From Candidatus Methanovirga meridionalis (lineage in GTDB: Archaea; Methanobacteriota; Methanobacteria; Methanobacteriales; Methanobacteriaceae), in NCBI GenBank assembly GCA_031289325.1, contig JAITPS010000121.1, positions 1 to 7,458 on the forward strand: a DNA stretch of 7,458 nt, in the 5' to 3' direction. The translations under genes and the position numbers were made by a program. The notes beneath the pieces were generated by a model that did no database searches, was not told the DNA's origin, and worked only from the letters and a program-made list of their open reading frames with translations. Below, piece after piece: positions 1-6,607 of the stretch; position 1 is the stretch's first letter, and each line of letters opens with the position of its first letter.

Positions 1-344
1 AAGATAACTTAATAAAAAAAATAGAGGAGGCTAAAAATATGATCTCAAAAAGTAAAGAAGCCGAAATTCTAAAAATAGAAATTGAAAAAAGACAAATGGA
101 TGAAAAAATCCGTTTAGAAATCGCAAAAGAAAAAGGTATAAGAGAAGGTGAAGAAAAAGGTATGAAAAAAGGTATAAAAAAAGGTATAAAAGAAGGTATA
201 AAAGAAGGTGAAGAAAAAGGTATTGAAAAAGAAAAAATTAATTTCGCTTTTAAACTGAAAAATAAAGGTTTTTCATTTGAAGAGATTAGTGAAATGACTG
301 AATTATCATTTGAAAAACTAAAAAATCTAATTTCAAATACTTAA
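1..344 (+). CDS. C-terminal part of a probable Rpn family (PD-(D/E)XK) recombination-promoting nuclease / putative transposase; 5' end outside window
   Basis: The reading frame is open to the left edge (codons start at base 3), so only the last ~114 residues are visible and the gene begins outside the window. The visible part has a charged helical stretch, then a run of short Lys/Glu/Gly repeats (EKG, KKGIKKG, KEGIKEG; bases about 133-230), then a tail with GFSFEEISEMTELSFEKLK. This repeat-plus-tail pattern is typical of the C-terminus of Rpn/TIGR01784-type proteins, whose N-terminal domain is a PD-(D/E)XK endonuclease; that catalytic domain is not visible, so activity cannot be judged. A GAGGAGG stretch at 24-30 followed by ATG at 39 would allow a separate 101-residue protein. 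The residues upstream (DNLIKKIEEAKN) read like the same protein, so I prefer a partial gene. It converges on the recombinase gene. Confidence 0.7.
   Translation, partial: DNLIKKIEEAKNMISKSKEAEILKIEIEKRQMDEKIRLEIAKEKGIREGEEKGMKKGIKKGIKEGIKEGEEKGIEKEKINFAFKLKNKGFSFEEISEMTELSFEKLKNLISNT
133..230 (+). repeat. 12-nt tandem coding repeats (GGTATAAAAGAA-like) giving a (G-I/E-K-K/E)n peptide
   Basis: Units such as GGTATAAAAAAA and GGTATAAAAGAA follow one another in frame and encode Gly-Ile-Lys-Lys/Glu and similar tetrapeptides. The unit length is a multiple of three, so gain or loss of units keeps the frame. Such Lys/Glu/Gly repeats are common near the C-terminus of Rpn-type proteins and probably form a charged helical spacer. 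Confidence 0.75.
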
Positions 345-391
345 TCTACCTTAAATAATTTAATCTTTATTTGGATTATATCATTACTGAT

Positions 392-513
392 GATGTAAAG
401 TTTTGTGGGAGTTTTATCATTATTTTAGGTTTTCTTTTCTTTATATATAAAAATCCAAAATTTTCAAACCCTCCACACTTTTTGGCACCCCATTATTACT
501 TATTTGGATTATA
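392..513. repeat. Intergenic element A: imperfect long hairpin, related to element B
   Basis: The left arm GTAAAGTTTTGTGGGAGTTT faces the right arm AAACCCTCCACACTTTTT across a T-rich loop. The core inverted pair is TGTGGGA (404-410) and TCCACA (472-477). A diverged copy with the same order of blocks (GATGTAAA..TTTGTGG..GTTT, then TCCACA.TTTTTG, then TGGAYTATAAT) lies at 2096-2177, on the far side of the recombinase gene and in the same orientation. It could be a recombination site, a small non-autonomous repeat, a structured 3' UTR or a terminator between convergent genes. The resemblance is read by eye. Confidence 0.55.
430..442 (+). terminator. T-rich tract downstream of the Rpn-like gene, candidate archaeal terminator
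   Basis: TTTTCTTTTCTTT begins about 85 nt after the stop codon of the gene ending at 344. It lies in the loop of the hairpin element at 392-513. Archaeal intrinsic termination needs mainly a U-rich tract, so this is a plausible stop for the rightward transcript. On the other strand the same loop has a five-T run (complement of 449-453) that could serve the leftward recombinase transcript. No experimental or comparative support is available here. Confidence 0.3.
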
Positions 514-522
514 ATAATCCAA
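504..522. repeat. Perfect 19-nt palindrome (9-nt arms, 1-nt centre)
   Basis: TTGGATTAT-A-ATAATCCAA is a perfect inverted repeat about 30 nt beyond the recombinase stop codon. The left arm occurs a third time at 371-379, inside a 14-nt perfect direct repeat TTATTTGGATTATA at 367-380 and 500-513 that brackets element A. It could bind a dimeric protein, be a recombinase core-type site, or form a small hairpin at the 3' end of the recombinase mRNA. Confidence 0.6.
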
Positions 523-551
523 GATAGAGAATTATAATGAAATTTGATAAC

Positions 552-1616
552 TTATGAGCCTTGAAGGTTGGTAAGAATTTCCTCTAATTTATTTAATCTT
601 TCATGTAGATATGTGTTATCTCTTTTTAGTGATTCATAATCATTTTCTTTAGGAATATCACATTTTAGGATTGTTAATTTTGGAAGGACTTCTAAATATC
701 TTTCTTTTATTCTTTTAGGGTTTTGTTTATAATAGCTTTCAGTTATACTGTCTCTTTTTCTACCTTGTAATGCATCTGCCAACGATTTATCTTCAATTGT
801 TGTGGCATGGAATTTTCGAAGCCCATGAGAACGAAAAAATCCATAGTATCCAACTTGTCCCCATTCATTACTTGTATTGATTCTCATGAAAAACTTATTA
901 AACCTATTTCTATTAATATCAAAAAGTTTTGATTCTAATTTTAGATTTTTTCTTGTTTTCAAATATTTAACAATCATATCCGTAGATTCATTACTGCAAC
1001 AAGTATAATAATGATAATCAGTTTTTATTCTAACCAATTCAAATAATGGAATAATATTTTTTTCTTTAGTTAATTCATTTAAAATACTTTCTATATCACT
1101 TCTACTATGATATTCTCTTGTAGCATGTATAAAATCACTTATTTTTAAATGTAAAGTTTCGTTTCTTGCTGTACCACTACTACTCATAAATAGTATAATA
1201 GCTTTTTCAAGAAGACTATCCGTACTTTCAACAGCTTTTTTCAGATGTTCTATTTTTGGAATATCTTCATATCTTTCATGATAATCTTTTTTTAGTTGTA
1301 TTTTAGGTAGATAAGGTATAACTATTTCATGATGTCTATAAAAAGTTTTCACTACTTCAAAATACTTTTTAACTGTTCTTTGAGCTGAATTATCTCTTAT
1401 TTTATAATTTCTATAGTTTTCTAATCTTTCTTTTATTTTTCTGTCTTTTTCTCTTAATCCATTTTCTTCTTCTATATCAGCTTCTTTAATCAAATCAATT
1501 AAACTCATTTTTTGAAATTTAGAGTAGTCTTTTAATGCAGATTTGTACAATGAAGCTGTTGTATTTTTCAAGTTTCTTTTTATTATAAAGTTTTTTAGTA
1601 TATTTTCCATATACAT
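552..1616 (-). CDS. Tyrosine recombinase / phage-type integrase
   Basis: This 354-residue protein is probably a site-specific recombinase that cuts and rejoins DNA through a phosphotyrosine link. The N-terminal ~110 residues form a helical SAM-like core-binding domain (LKNTTASLYKSALKDYSKF). The catalytic domain shows R151 (SGTARNETLHL), a candidate lysine K198, H264 and R267 (FRSHGLRKFHATT), and the nucleophile Y295 or Y296 (ITESYYKQNP). Y295 is nine residues after R286, which takes the place usually held by His or Trp (LQGR instead of LGH). Residues 325-350 look like a short coiled coil. The length is normal and the frame intact. No clear ribosome-binding site precedes either ATG (Met1, or Met3 at 1610), so the start is uncertain. 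It is flanked by elements A and B and follows the BREX operon on the same strand, but 768 nt of repeats separate them. Its role could be mobility or DNA inversion; no target gene is visible in the window. Confidence 0.9.
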   Translation of the reverse strand: MYMENILKNFIIKRNLKNTTASLYKSALKDYSKFQKMSLIDLIKEADIEEENGLREKDRKIKERLENYRNYKIRDNSAQRTVKKYFEVVKTFYRHHEIVIPYLPKIQLKKDYHERYEDIPKIEHLKKAVESTDSLLEKAIILFMSSSGTARNETLHLKISDFIHATREYHSRSDIESILNELTKEKNIIPLFELVRIKTDYHYYTCCSNESTDMIVKYLKTRKNLKLESKLFDINRNRFNKFFMRINTSNEWGQVGYYGFFRSHGLRKFHATTIEDKSLADALQGRKRDSITESYYKQNPKRIKERYLEVLPKLTILKCDIPKENDYESLKRDNTYLHERLNKLEEILTNLQGS

Positions 1617-1617
1617 T

Positions 1618-1680
1618 GGTTTTGATGAAGTTTTTAATGGTTTTAATAAAGCTCTTAATGATTTTGATGAAGTTTTTAAT
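1618..1680. repeat. 21-nt tandem repeat, three units, directly upstream of the recombinase start
   Basis: Three consecutive 21-nt units (1618-1638, 1639-1659, 1660-1680) share the frame GRTTTTRATRAAGYTYTTAAT on the + strand. Units 1 and 3 differ by one base; unit 2 is more diverged. The unit is seven codons long. The + strand reads GFDEVFN, GFNKALN, DFDEVFNK-stop. The - strand, in frame with the recombinase, reads LKTSSKP-like heptads but has no start codon upstream of Met1. The array therefore sits in the 5' leader or promoter of the recombinase. Confidence 0.8.
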
Positions 1681-1810
1681 AAATAATTTTTTTAAAAATG
1701 AATATTATTAATAAATATTGATTTAAAATTATTTAAATTAATTAAAATAGATTAATATTATTTAAAATTTAAAATTATAGGTTTTTACAAATTAATAATT
1801 AAAATTAAAT
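1660..1810. repeat. Duplicated A/T-rich block, copy 1
   Basis: From TTTTTAATAAATAATTTTTT through AATATTATTAATAAATATTG and on to TTTAAAATTA...AAATTAAATA this block matches 1830-2045 in the same order and orientation. The central ~60 nt (1671-1735 against 1841-1906) is almost identical apart from a one-T length change and a few substitutions. Copy 1 lacks the five-unit expansion seen in copy 2. Confidence 0.65.
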
Positions 1811-1829
1811 ATAATAGCTTTAAATATAG

Positions 1830-2045
1830 TAGTTTTGATAAAATTTTTAATAAATAATTTTTTTTAAAAATAAATATTATTAATAAATATTGATTTAAAT
1901 TTATTTATATTAATTAAAAATTATTTATACTAATTAAAAGTTATTTATATTAATTAAAAATTATTTATATTAATTAAAAGTTATTTATATTAATTAAAAT
2001 TTAAAATTACATGTTCTTATAAAATTATATTTGAAATTAAATAAT
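1830..2045. repeat. Duplicated A/T-rich block, copy 2 (expanded)
   Basis: This is the second copy of the block at 1660-1810, beginning with GTTTTGATAAAATTTTTAAT. It is longer because a 20-nt minisatellite at 1901-2000 has expanded within it. Where copy 1 has a single degenerate TTATTTAAATTAATTAAAAT, copy 2 has five clean units. The 3' parts of both copies then rejoin at TTTAAAATTA. Confidence 0.6.
1901..2000. repeat. 20-nt tandem repeat, five units
   Basis: Five exact-length units of TTATTTATATTAATTAAAAR begin at 1901, 1921, 1941, 1961 and 1981. The last base runs A, G, A, G, T, and unit 2 has C instead of T at position 10. The alternation suggests that a 40-nt pair of units was duplicated. 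There are no spacers. Each unit contains the palindrome TTAATTAA. Confidence 0.92.
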
Positions 2046-2095
2046 TAAATAAAAAAATTTATTATTCAAAATTTAAGAACCCTTACATAAGACGA

Positions 2096-2177
2096 GAATG
2101 TAAACTTTGTGGATGTTTATTATTATTCAAATTTTTAAAATCTCCACAGTTTTTGATATCCTCTATGTGGACTATAA
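2096..2177. repeat. Intergenic element B: imperfect hairpin, diverged copy of element A
   Basis: The left arm GTAAACTTTGTGGATGTTT and the right arm AAAATCTCCACAGTTTTTG share block order with element A at 392-513, and both end with a TGGAYTATAAT block. The core inverted pair is TGTGGA (2108-2113) and TCCACA (2143-2148), with a shorter loop (29 nt) than in A. Unlike the neighbouring repeats it has a fair number of G and C bases, which fits selection on structure or on protein binding. It lies about 200 nt downstream of brxC and between two minisatellites. Confidence 0.55.
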
Positions 2178-2180
2178 TTT

Positions 2181-2390
2181 AAGGTTAAAAATATTTTATG
2201 AGATTTAAAAATATTTTATGAGATTTAAAAATATTTTATGAGATTTAAAAATATTTCATAAGATTTGAAAACATTTCATGAGATTTAAAAATATTTTATG
2301 AGATTTAAAAATATTTTATGAGATTTGAAAATATTTTATGAGATTTAAAAATATTTCATAAGATTTAAAAACATTTCATAAGATTTAAAT
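2181..2390. repeat. 20-nt tandem repeat, ten units plus a partial unit, ending in the brxC stop codon
   Basis: Units of AGATTTAAAAATATTTTATG repeat with an exact 20-nt period. A degenerate unit at 2181-2200 is followed by nine clear units at 2201-2380 and a partial AGATTTAAAT at 2381-2390. Variants (TTTTATG/TTTCATA endings, GAAA/AAAA) recur in a rough higher-order pattern, showing growth by duplication of groups of units. There are no spacers, so it is not a CRISPR array. The brxC stop codon (2385-2387) lies within the partial last unit. On the brxC strand every unit presents TTTTT or a close variant. Confidence 0.95.
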
Positions 2391-5300
2391 TTTTAAATTA
2401 ATGCATCCTTTTTCATCTAATTTTTTAAATTCTTCCTTGAGATCCGATTTAATTAAGTTAATAATTTTATCAATGTCTTCTTCATTTTTGATTGAGAATG
2501 TGGATGTTTTTAAAATATCTTTTATATTTAGGGTTATAGGTTTAGGGGAGGGCTTATCAAACTCTGTGATTTTATCTGTAGGAACATTAAAGTTTGAAAT
2601 CTTCCATATAAAATTGTTTTTAATTTTTTCTGCAAATGTTTTATAATCATTTAAACCTTGCATATCTATTTTTTTATCTAAATTTTTGTTAATATCTTCA
2701 AATTTAGAATTTATTTCATTTTCAAACTCTTTTTTTAAATTTTCAGTGGTTAAATAATTTAAAACCGTTTGTTTATTATTATTAATAATATTTTTTATTG
2801 AATTTTTTTCATCATCTAATTTTTCATTAAAATCTTTATTAAATTCATTGGTTAATCCTTTAAGATTCGGTATGTTTGAATAAGGAGAATTCATAGAAAC
2901 AATATTTTCTATTTCACCAGTCAAATCTTTTAAATTAGAACTATTATCTAAATAATGTTGTATGGAAAGTTCATTGTTTTTATATAAATCTAATATTTCA
3001 CAAGCTTCTTTAAAGTAATTTTTTTGAATTCCATTGAAGAATTCTTCAACACTATTTAGTTCATTACCGATATCATGAAATTTATCTTTTTCATTGTTTA
3101 TAAGATCATAAAAATCTTTTGTAGAGTTAACTCTTTCAAATTCATTAAGTAAGTTCATAGTACTATTTAGACTTTCATTTCCTGGAAATCTTTTTTCAAT
3201 GTTATATTCTGATAAAAATTCTTTAATGGATGTTTTTTTATTTTTAACTTCTTCTAAAAAAGAATCTTTTAACTCTTCCTGATCATCTGCTGTGTTAACA
3301 ACTCCAAAGAAATCTTTCATTATTTCTTTAGCACTTTTAATGTGGTTTTTATCAATCTCTTGTTTTTTATTAACTAAAATTTTTTCCCATTCTCCCTTTG
3401 TGTTTAAAAATCTTAGTATATCTTTAGAGGTGTATTTTTTAAGAGTCATTTGTTCATTATTTTTAATTAAATAAATAGATTTTCTACTAAATAAAATAGC
3501 TATTAAAAATTTAATATCATCCTCTATAAAACCATACGGTGTCTTTTTAAACTTATCAAAAATGCTTTTTAAATCTGGTTTGTTATGGCTTCGAATATTA
3601 CTATCAATGAAATTCAATAAATCATTCAATGCATTTCGATCTTTAGGCTCTTCAAATTCATCTAAATGAACTAATATACTTTCTATATCCTCTTGTGAAG
3701 GTTTAGATTTCATATATCCCAATTTAGAATAAACTTGTTTGATTAAAGATTTTAATCCATCTTCAATTCTTGAAACAGGATCTTTTTCACTAACATCTAA
3801 TTTATCTCCATTAACATAAATATTTGCATTTTTTAATGATTCTTCTATATATTTTTTGATTCTTCTCTTTTTATCTGTTGCTTCTTCCTTTTTATTATTT
3901 ATTATGTCCTTAGTTTTCTCAGTAACATTGATATTTTGTTTAGTTATATATTTGTTAATTTTTAACATTTTTCTGATTTCTTCTAAGAATTTATTATCAT
4001 CTTTTAAGTGGATAATGACTTCTTTTTGACTTTCAGATATAGCTCTAAGATTTAATGATAATTCTTCATCTTCAGATAATGAAAACGGCTTTTCAGATGA
4101 ATTAAAACTACTAATATCATAATAAGAGCTTATAACATTAACTCCAATATCATCAATATTTCTTCCTCGAACTCGATTATCAACAGATTTATTAAAGTCA
4201 AAGTTGTATCTACTATCATATCTAAATTTATGGTCTGTAAAAATGTCTTCAAATATCGTATCAGAGACTATATTTTGAATTTCTCCAATTTCAACATTTT
4301 CTTTGTCAATTGCTCTATTGATTTCTTGTTCATCATCAGTTAAAAATGTATAAATTTCTCCATTTTTTGAAATTAAAGTTTCAATTTCAAGATTTTTTAA
4401 AGATTTTTCAATCATCTTCCTTAAATCAATTCTATCTACATCAACATTATCAACCATTAATGTAGTTAAATTTTCTAAGTTAGCTTTTATCCCTTCAACA
4501 TACTTAATCATAAAAAGTGTTTTAAGAACTTCCACATCAAAATCTTCTAATTTTTCATTTGATTTAGCATGAGTTACTACTTTACTATGTGCAGTATCAA
4601 TAACTTTTTCAATAGGTTCGTAAAATCTATTAAATGGAACAATTACCCCTATATTATCATCTTTCATGTTTTTAGCAGATTCTTGAAAAATACCTAACAT
4701 TGATCTTTCGCCCTCAGATAAATGTTTACCTGCAGCTCCATGAACCCTAATGGCATTTAAAACTTGACCTAACAATTTAAATTGATAAGGTATAAATGGA
4801 TATGTGTTAGCAAAATCTTTACTATCTTGATATTTTTCTTTAAATGAAGTATCAATAGTAAAATTAATCAAATTCTTTAAAATAGCTTCTTTTTTATCAT
4901 ACAATGCTTTTAAAGATTCTTCAGAGGTATCAGTTTTTTCAAGAATTCTTTTTTTAATAACCTCATCCACATTAGCAGATGATAAAGATATTCGTGTTTT
5001 AAACCTTCCCTGAATTTTAGAGAAATCATCTCCTTTAATATCCACCATTGAATCAATAGCTTCTTGACTTGTTACAATAACCCAAGATTTACCTCCACAT
5101 TGAATGCCTAAGTCTTCTGTAACTGTTTGAAGATTAAGCATCAATTTAGAATTATCCCCAATATATTGACCAATTTCATCAACTAAAAATATAACATGAT
5201 GATTGTTTTCTTTATATTCACAGTATTCATTTACTAACTTCGCAAATTTTTCTATTGAAACATTATAATTTTTTTCAGCTTTTTCAGCCCAATTTAAAGC

Positions 5301-5966
5301 AGATTCTTTAGTCATGTAATTAATGTTTACTAAAGCTTGAACTACATCATCTTGAATAAAGAAAAAACCTTCTCTTTCATCCTCCCATTTCTTCTTATTA
5401 ATATTGAAAAATTCATTTTTAAATTTAGAATAAATATCTTCTTCAGTTAATCTTCTCTCTAAATCTGCAATAAATGGATGTTCACTACTGAAACCTAACA
5501 TTTCATTAAAAACTTTTAAAAAAACATCAAGAATTGCTTGTTTATCTTTTCCAGACCCAGAACTTTTTGAATCAATATTAAAAAGAATTACATCAGCAGA
5601 TATCTTTGTGGCTTCTTTCATATCAGCTATTATAAACTGATCCTTAATTTTATCATCATCGATGAAAAAATCGATAGCTTTTTTCCCATCAACTTCCCTG
5701 TTATCTAAAATATAGGATAATATTTTCAGAAAATGAGATTTACCACTTCCAAAGAATCCAGAAATCCAAACACCCATTTCATCAGTAAACCCATTGATTC
5801 CTTTTTTGTAACCTTCAAAAAAATCTCTAAAATGATTTACTAATTCATTGGTTACAACATATTCACTAAGCTCTTGTTCAATATTCTCTTCATCTTTTTG
5901 ACCTACTTTAATAACTCCTTTAATATCACGGTCAATATCTTTTTTAAACATATCTTTAATAATCAT
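2385..5966 (-). CDS. brxC: BREX system P-loop ATPase BrxC
   Basis: This is the large ATPase of BREX anti-phage defence, required together with BrxB, PglX and PglZ for host DNA methylation and phage exclusion. I place the start at Met5 of the longest frame (ATG at 5964-5966). GGAG at 5973-5976 is six bases upstream of it, and the resulting MIIKDMFKKDIDRDIKGVIK matches the usual BrxC N-terminus; the longer frame would start at 5978. In this 1193-residue numbering Walker A is GFFGSGKS at about 70-77, and Walker B is VIFLVDEIGQY at 258-268. A sensor-like WVIVTSQEAID lies near 295, followed by GRFKTRISLSSANVDEVIKKRIL with arginines suited to an arginine finger. The C-terminal half is rich in charged, coiled-coil-like helices. 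The length is normal for the family (~1200) with no frameshift. It is the last gene of the operon here, and its stop codon lies in a minisatellite. Confidence 0.95.
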   Translation of the reverse strand: MIIKDMFKKDIDRDIKGVIKVGQKDEENIEQELSEYVVTNELVNHFRDFFEGYKKGINGFTDEMGVWISGFFGSGKSHFLKILSYILDNREVDGKKAIDFFIDDDKIKDQFIIADMKEATKISADVILFNIDSKSSGSGKDKQAILDVFLKVFNEMLGFSSEHPFIADLERRLTEEDIYSKFKNEFFNINKKKWEDEREGFFFIQDDVVQALVNINYMTKESALNWAEKAEKNYNVSIEKFAKLVNEYCEYKENNHHVIFLVDEIGQYIGDNSKLMLNLQTVTEDLGIQCGGKSWVIVTSQEAIDSMVDIKGDDFSKIQGRFKTRISLSSANVDEVIKKRILEKTDTSEESLKALYDKKEAILKNLINFTIDTSFKEKYQDSKDFANTYPFIPYQFKLLGQVLNAIRVHGAAGKHLSEGERSMLGIFQESAKNMKDDNIGVIVPFNRFYEPIEKVIDTAHSKVVTHAKSNEKLEDFDVEVLKTLFMIKYVEGIKANLENLTTLMVDNVDVDRIDLRKMIEKSLKNLEIETLISKNGEIYTFLTDDEQEINRAIDKENVEIGEIQNIVSDTIFEDIFTDHKFRYDSRYNFDFNKSVDNRVRGRNIDDIGVNVISSYYDISSFNSSEKPFSLSEDEELSLNLRAISESQKEVIIHLKDDNKFLEEIRKMLKINKYITKQNINVTEKTKDIINNKKEEATDKKRRIKKYIEESLKNANIYVNGDKLDVSEKDPVSRIEDGLKSLIKQVYSKLGYMKSKPSQEDIESILVHLDEFEEPKDRNALNDLLNFIDSNIRSHNKPDLKSIFDKFKKTPYGFIEDDIKFLIAILFSRKSIYLIKNNEQMTLKKYTSKDILRFLNTKGEWEKILVNKKQEIDKNHIKSAKEIMKDFFGVVNTADDQEELKDSFLEEVKNKKTSIKEFLSEYNIEKRFPGNESLNSTMNLLNEFERVNSTKDFYDLINNEKDKFHDIGNELNSVEEFFNGIQKNYFKEACEILDLYKNNELSIQHYLDNSSNLKDLTGEIENIVSMNSPYSNIPNLKGLTNEFNKDFNEKLDDEKNSIKNIINNNKQTVLNYLTTENLKKEFENEINSKFEDINKNLDKKIDMQGLNDYKTFAEKIKNNFIWKISNFNVPTDKITEFDKPSPKPITLNIKDILKTSTFSIKNEEDIDKIINLIKSDLKEEFKKLDEKGCINLKI

Positions 5967-5972
5967 ATTTAT

Positions 5973-5976
5973 CTCC
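5973..5976 (-). promoter_or_regulatory. Ribosome-binding site deciding the brxC start
   Basis: On the - strand GGAG lies six bases before the ATG at 5964-5966. The upstream ATG at 5976-5978 overlaps this site and has no suitably spaced site of its own, since the nearest AAGGA is about 15 nt away. This supports the shorter start. Confidence 0.7.
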
Positions 5977-6003
5977 ATTATTTACCATATAAATCCTTAG
6001 TTA

Positions 6004-6588
6004 TTAATCAATTAAAGGAAAAGCACGATAGTAGTTGTTATCTTCAATTGTTCCAAATAAAATCAGTTCATACCCTGAGTACTTTCCTGGAAAAAACATG
6101 ACCACAGGAATATCATCAATATGATGATGTAAATTATTTAGTATATCATGTGAACGAATGATTGGGTAACTTTGACCAACACCAGTTATAAAAACAATTG
6201 AATTTTGTGAAATATTTTCCTTAATATAATTTATAATTAAATTTGAATCTTCACTACTTATTTTTAATAATTTATTTATGGCATCTTGTGTCTTTTCTCG
6301 TCCTTTTTTTTCTTCTAAATCAAAAACTTTATCCAAATATTTTTTCTTTTTAAGAATATCAATAATAATGTAATATAAGTTAAATTCATCTATCTTAAAA
6401 CCATATCCATCCTTATCATTTATTTTTTCTTTTAAGTACTTTACTTGATTTCGAACTTTTAATTCATATTTAGGATTATAATCAAATATATAATAAGGAA
6501 TATCGTTTCCTAAACCTTTATTAGAACTGAATGAGTCTTTTGTAATAATACTTTCAATTTTATTTAATTTGTCATTTATACTATTCAT
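6004..6588 (-). CDS. brxB: BREX protein BrxB (DUF1788)
   Basis: This 194-residue protein matches the BrxB/DUF1788 family in length and motifs. It has an N-terminal helix (NDKLNKIESIITKDSF), then GLGNDIPYYIFDYNPKYEL at about 25-43. The central GVGQSYPIIRSHDILNNL is at 136-153, and the C-terminal FFPGKYSGYELILFG is at 165-179, followed by the RAFPLI ending. BrxB is an essential BREX component that associates with the PglZ/PglX/BrxC machinery; its exact biochemical role is poorly defined. The family has a RecA/P-loop-like fold without a clear Walker A, and none is seen here. There is no signal peptide or membrane span, so it is probably cytoplasmic. GGTG lies five bases before the ATG. It lies 19 nt after the brxA stop and ends with a double TAATAA, 37 nt before the brxC start chosen here, consistent with co-transcription. 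Confidence 0.93.
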   Translation of the reverse strand: MNSINDKLNKIESIITKDSFSSNKGLGNDIPYYIFDYNPKYELKVRNQVKYLKEKINDKDGYGFKIDEFNLYYIIIDILKKKKYLDKVFDLEEKKGREKTQDAINKLLKISSEDSNLIINYIKENISQNSIVFITGVGQSYPIIRSHDILNNLHHHIDDIPVVMFFPGKYSGYELILFGTIEDNNYYRAFPLID

Positions 6589-6607
6589 TCAAACACCAGT
6601 AACAAAA

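Larger units (their letters stand above)
1617..2384. other. 768-nt gene-free, repeat-built intergenic region between recombinase and brxC
   Basis: No open frame of meaningful length with coding character is visible on either strand. The region is almost pure A+T and is built from distinct repeat blocks, listed separately: a 21-nt triplet array, a duplicated block, a 20-nt five-unit array, intergenic element B and a 20-nt ten-unit array. In BREX loci of types 1, 5 and 6 this is where the operon would normally continue. The promoter of the recombinase must lie near 1617-1760, but A/T-rich TATA-like strings are too frequent there to choose one. Confidence 0.8.

Noticed and set aside
39..344. Complete small 101-residue gene starting at ATG 39
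   Set aside because: A good GGAGG site lies upstream, but the frame stays open with coding-like residues to the window edge and the protein resembles a C-terminus only. It is kept as an alternative under the partial gene.
392..513. Terminal inverted repeats of an insertion sequence around the recombinase
   Set aside because: The two copies flanking the recombinase are in direct, not inverted, orientation, and no DDE transposase is present.
1901..2000. CRISPR array or replication iterons
   Set aside because: There are no spacers, the units are pure A/T without a recognisable initiator motif, and no replication initiator gene is nearby.
2181..2390. CRISPR array
   Set aside because: The 20-nt units are directly contiguous with no spacers, and no cas genes are present.
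2401..2646. + strand open frame of 81 codons
   Set aside because: It lies wholly antisense to brxC, has no ribosome-binding site, and its composition (Ser/Phe/Leu-rich) is that of a shadow frame.
3292..3474. + strand open frame of 60 codons
   Set aside because: It is antisense to brxC and looks hydrophobic only because it mirrors Lys/Glu-rich coding sequence.
5874..6101. + strand open frame of 75 codons
   Set aside because: It overlaps the brxC start and brxB end in antisense, with no coding signs.
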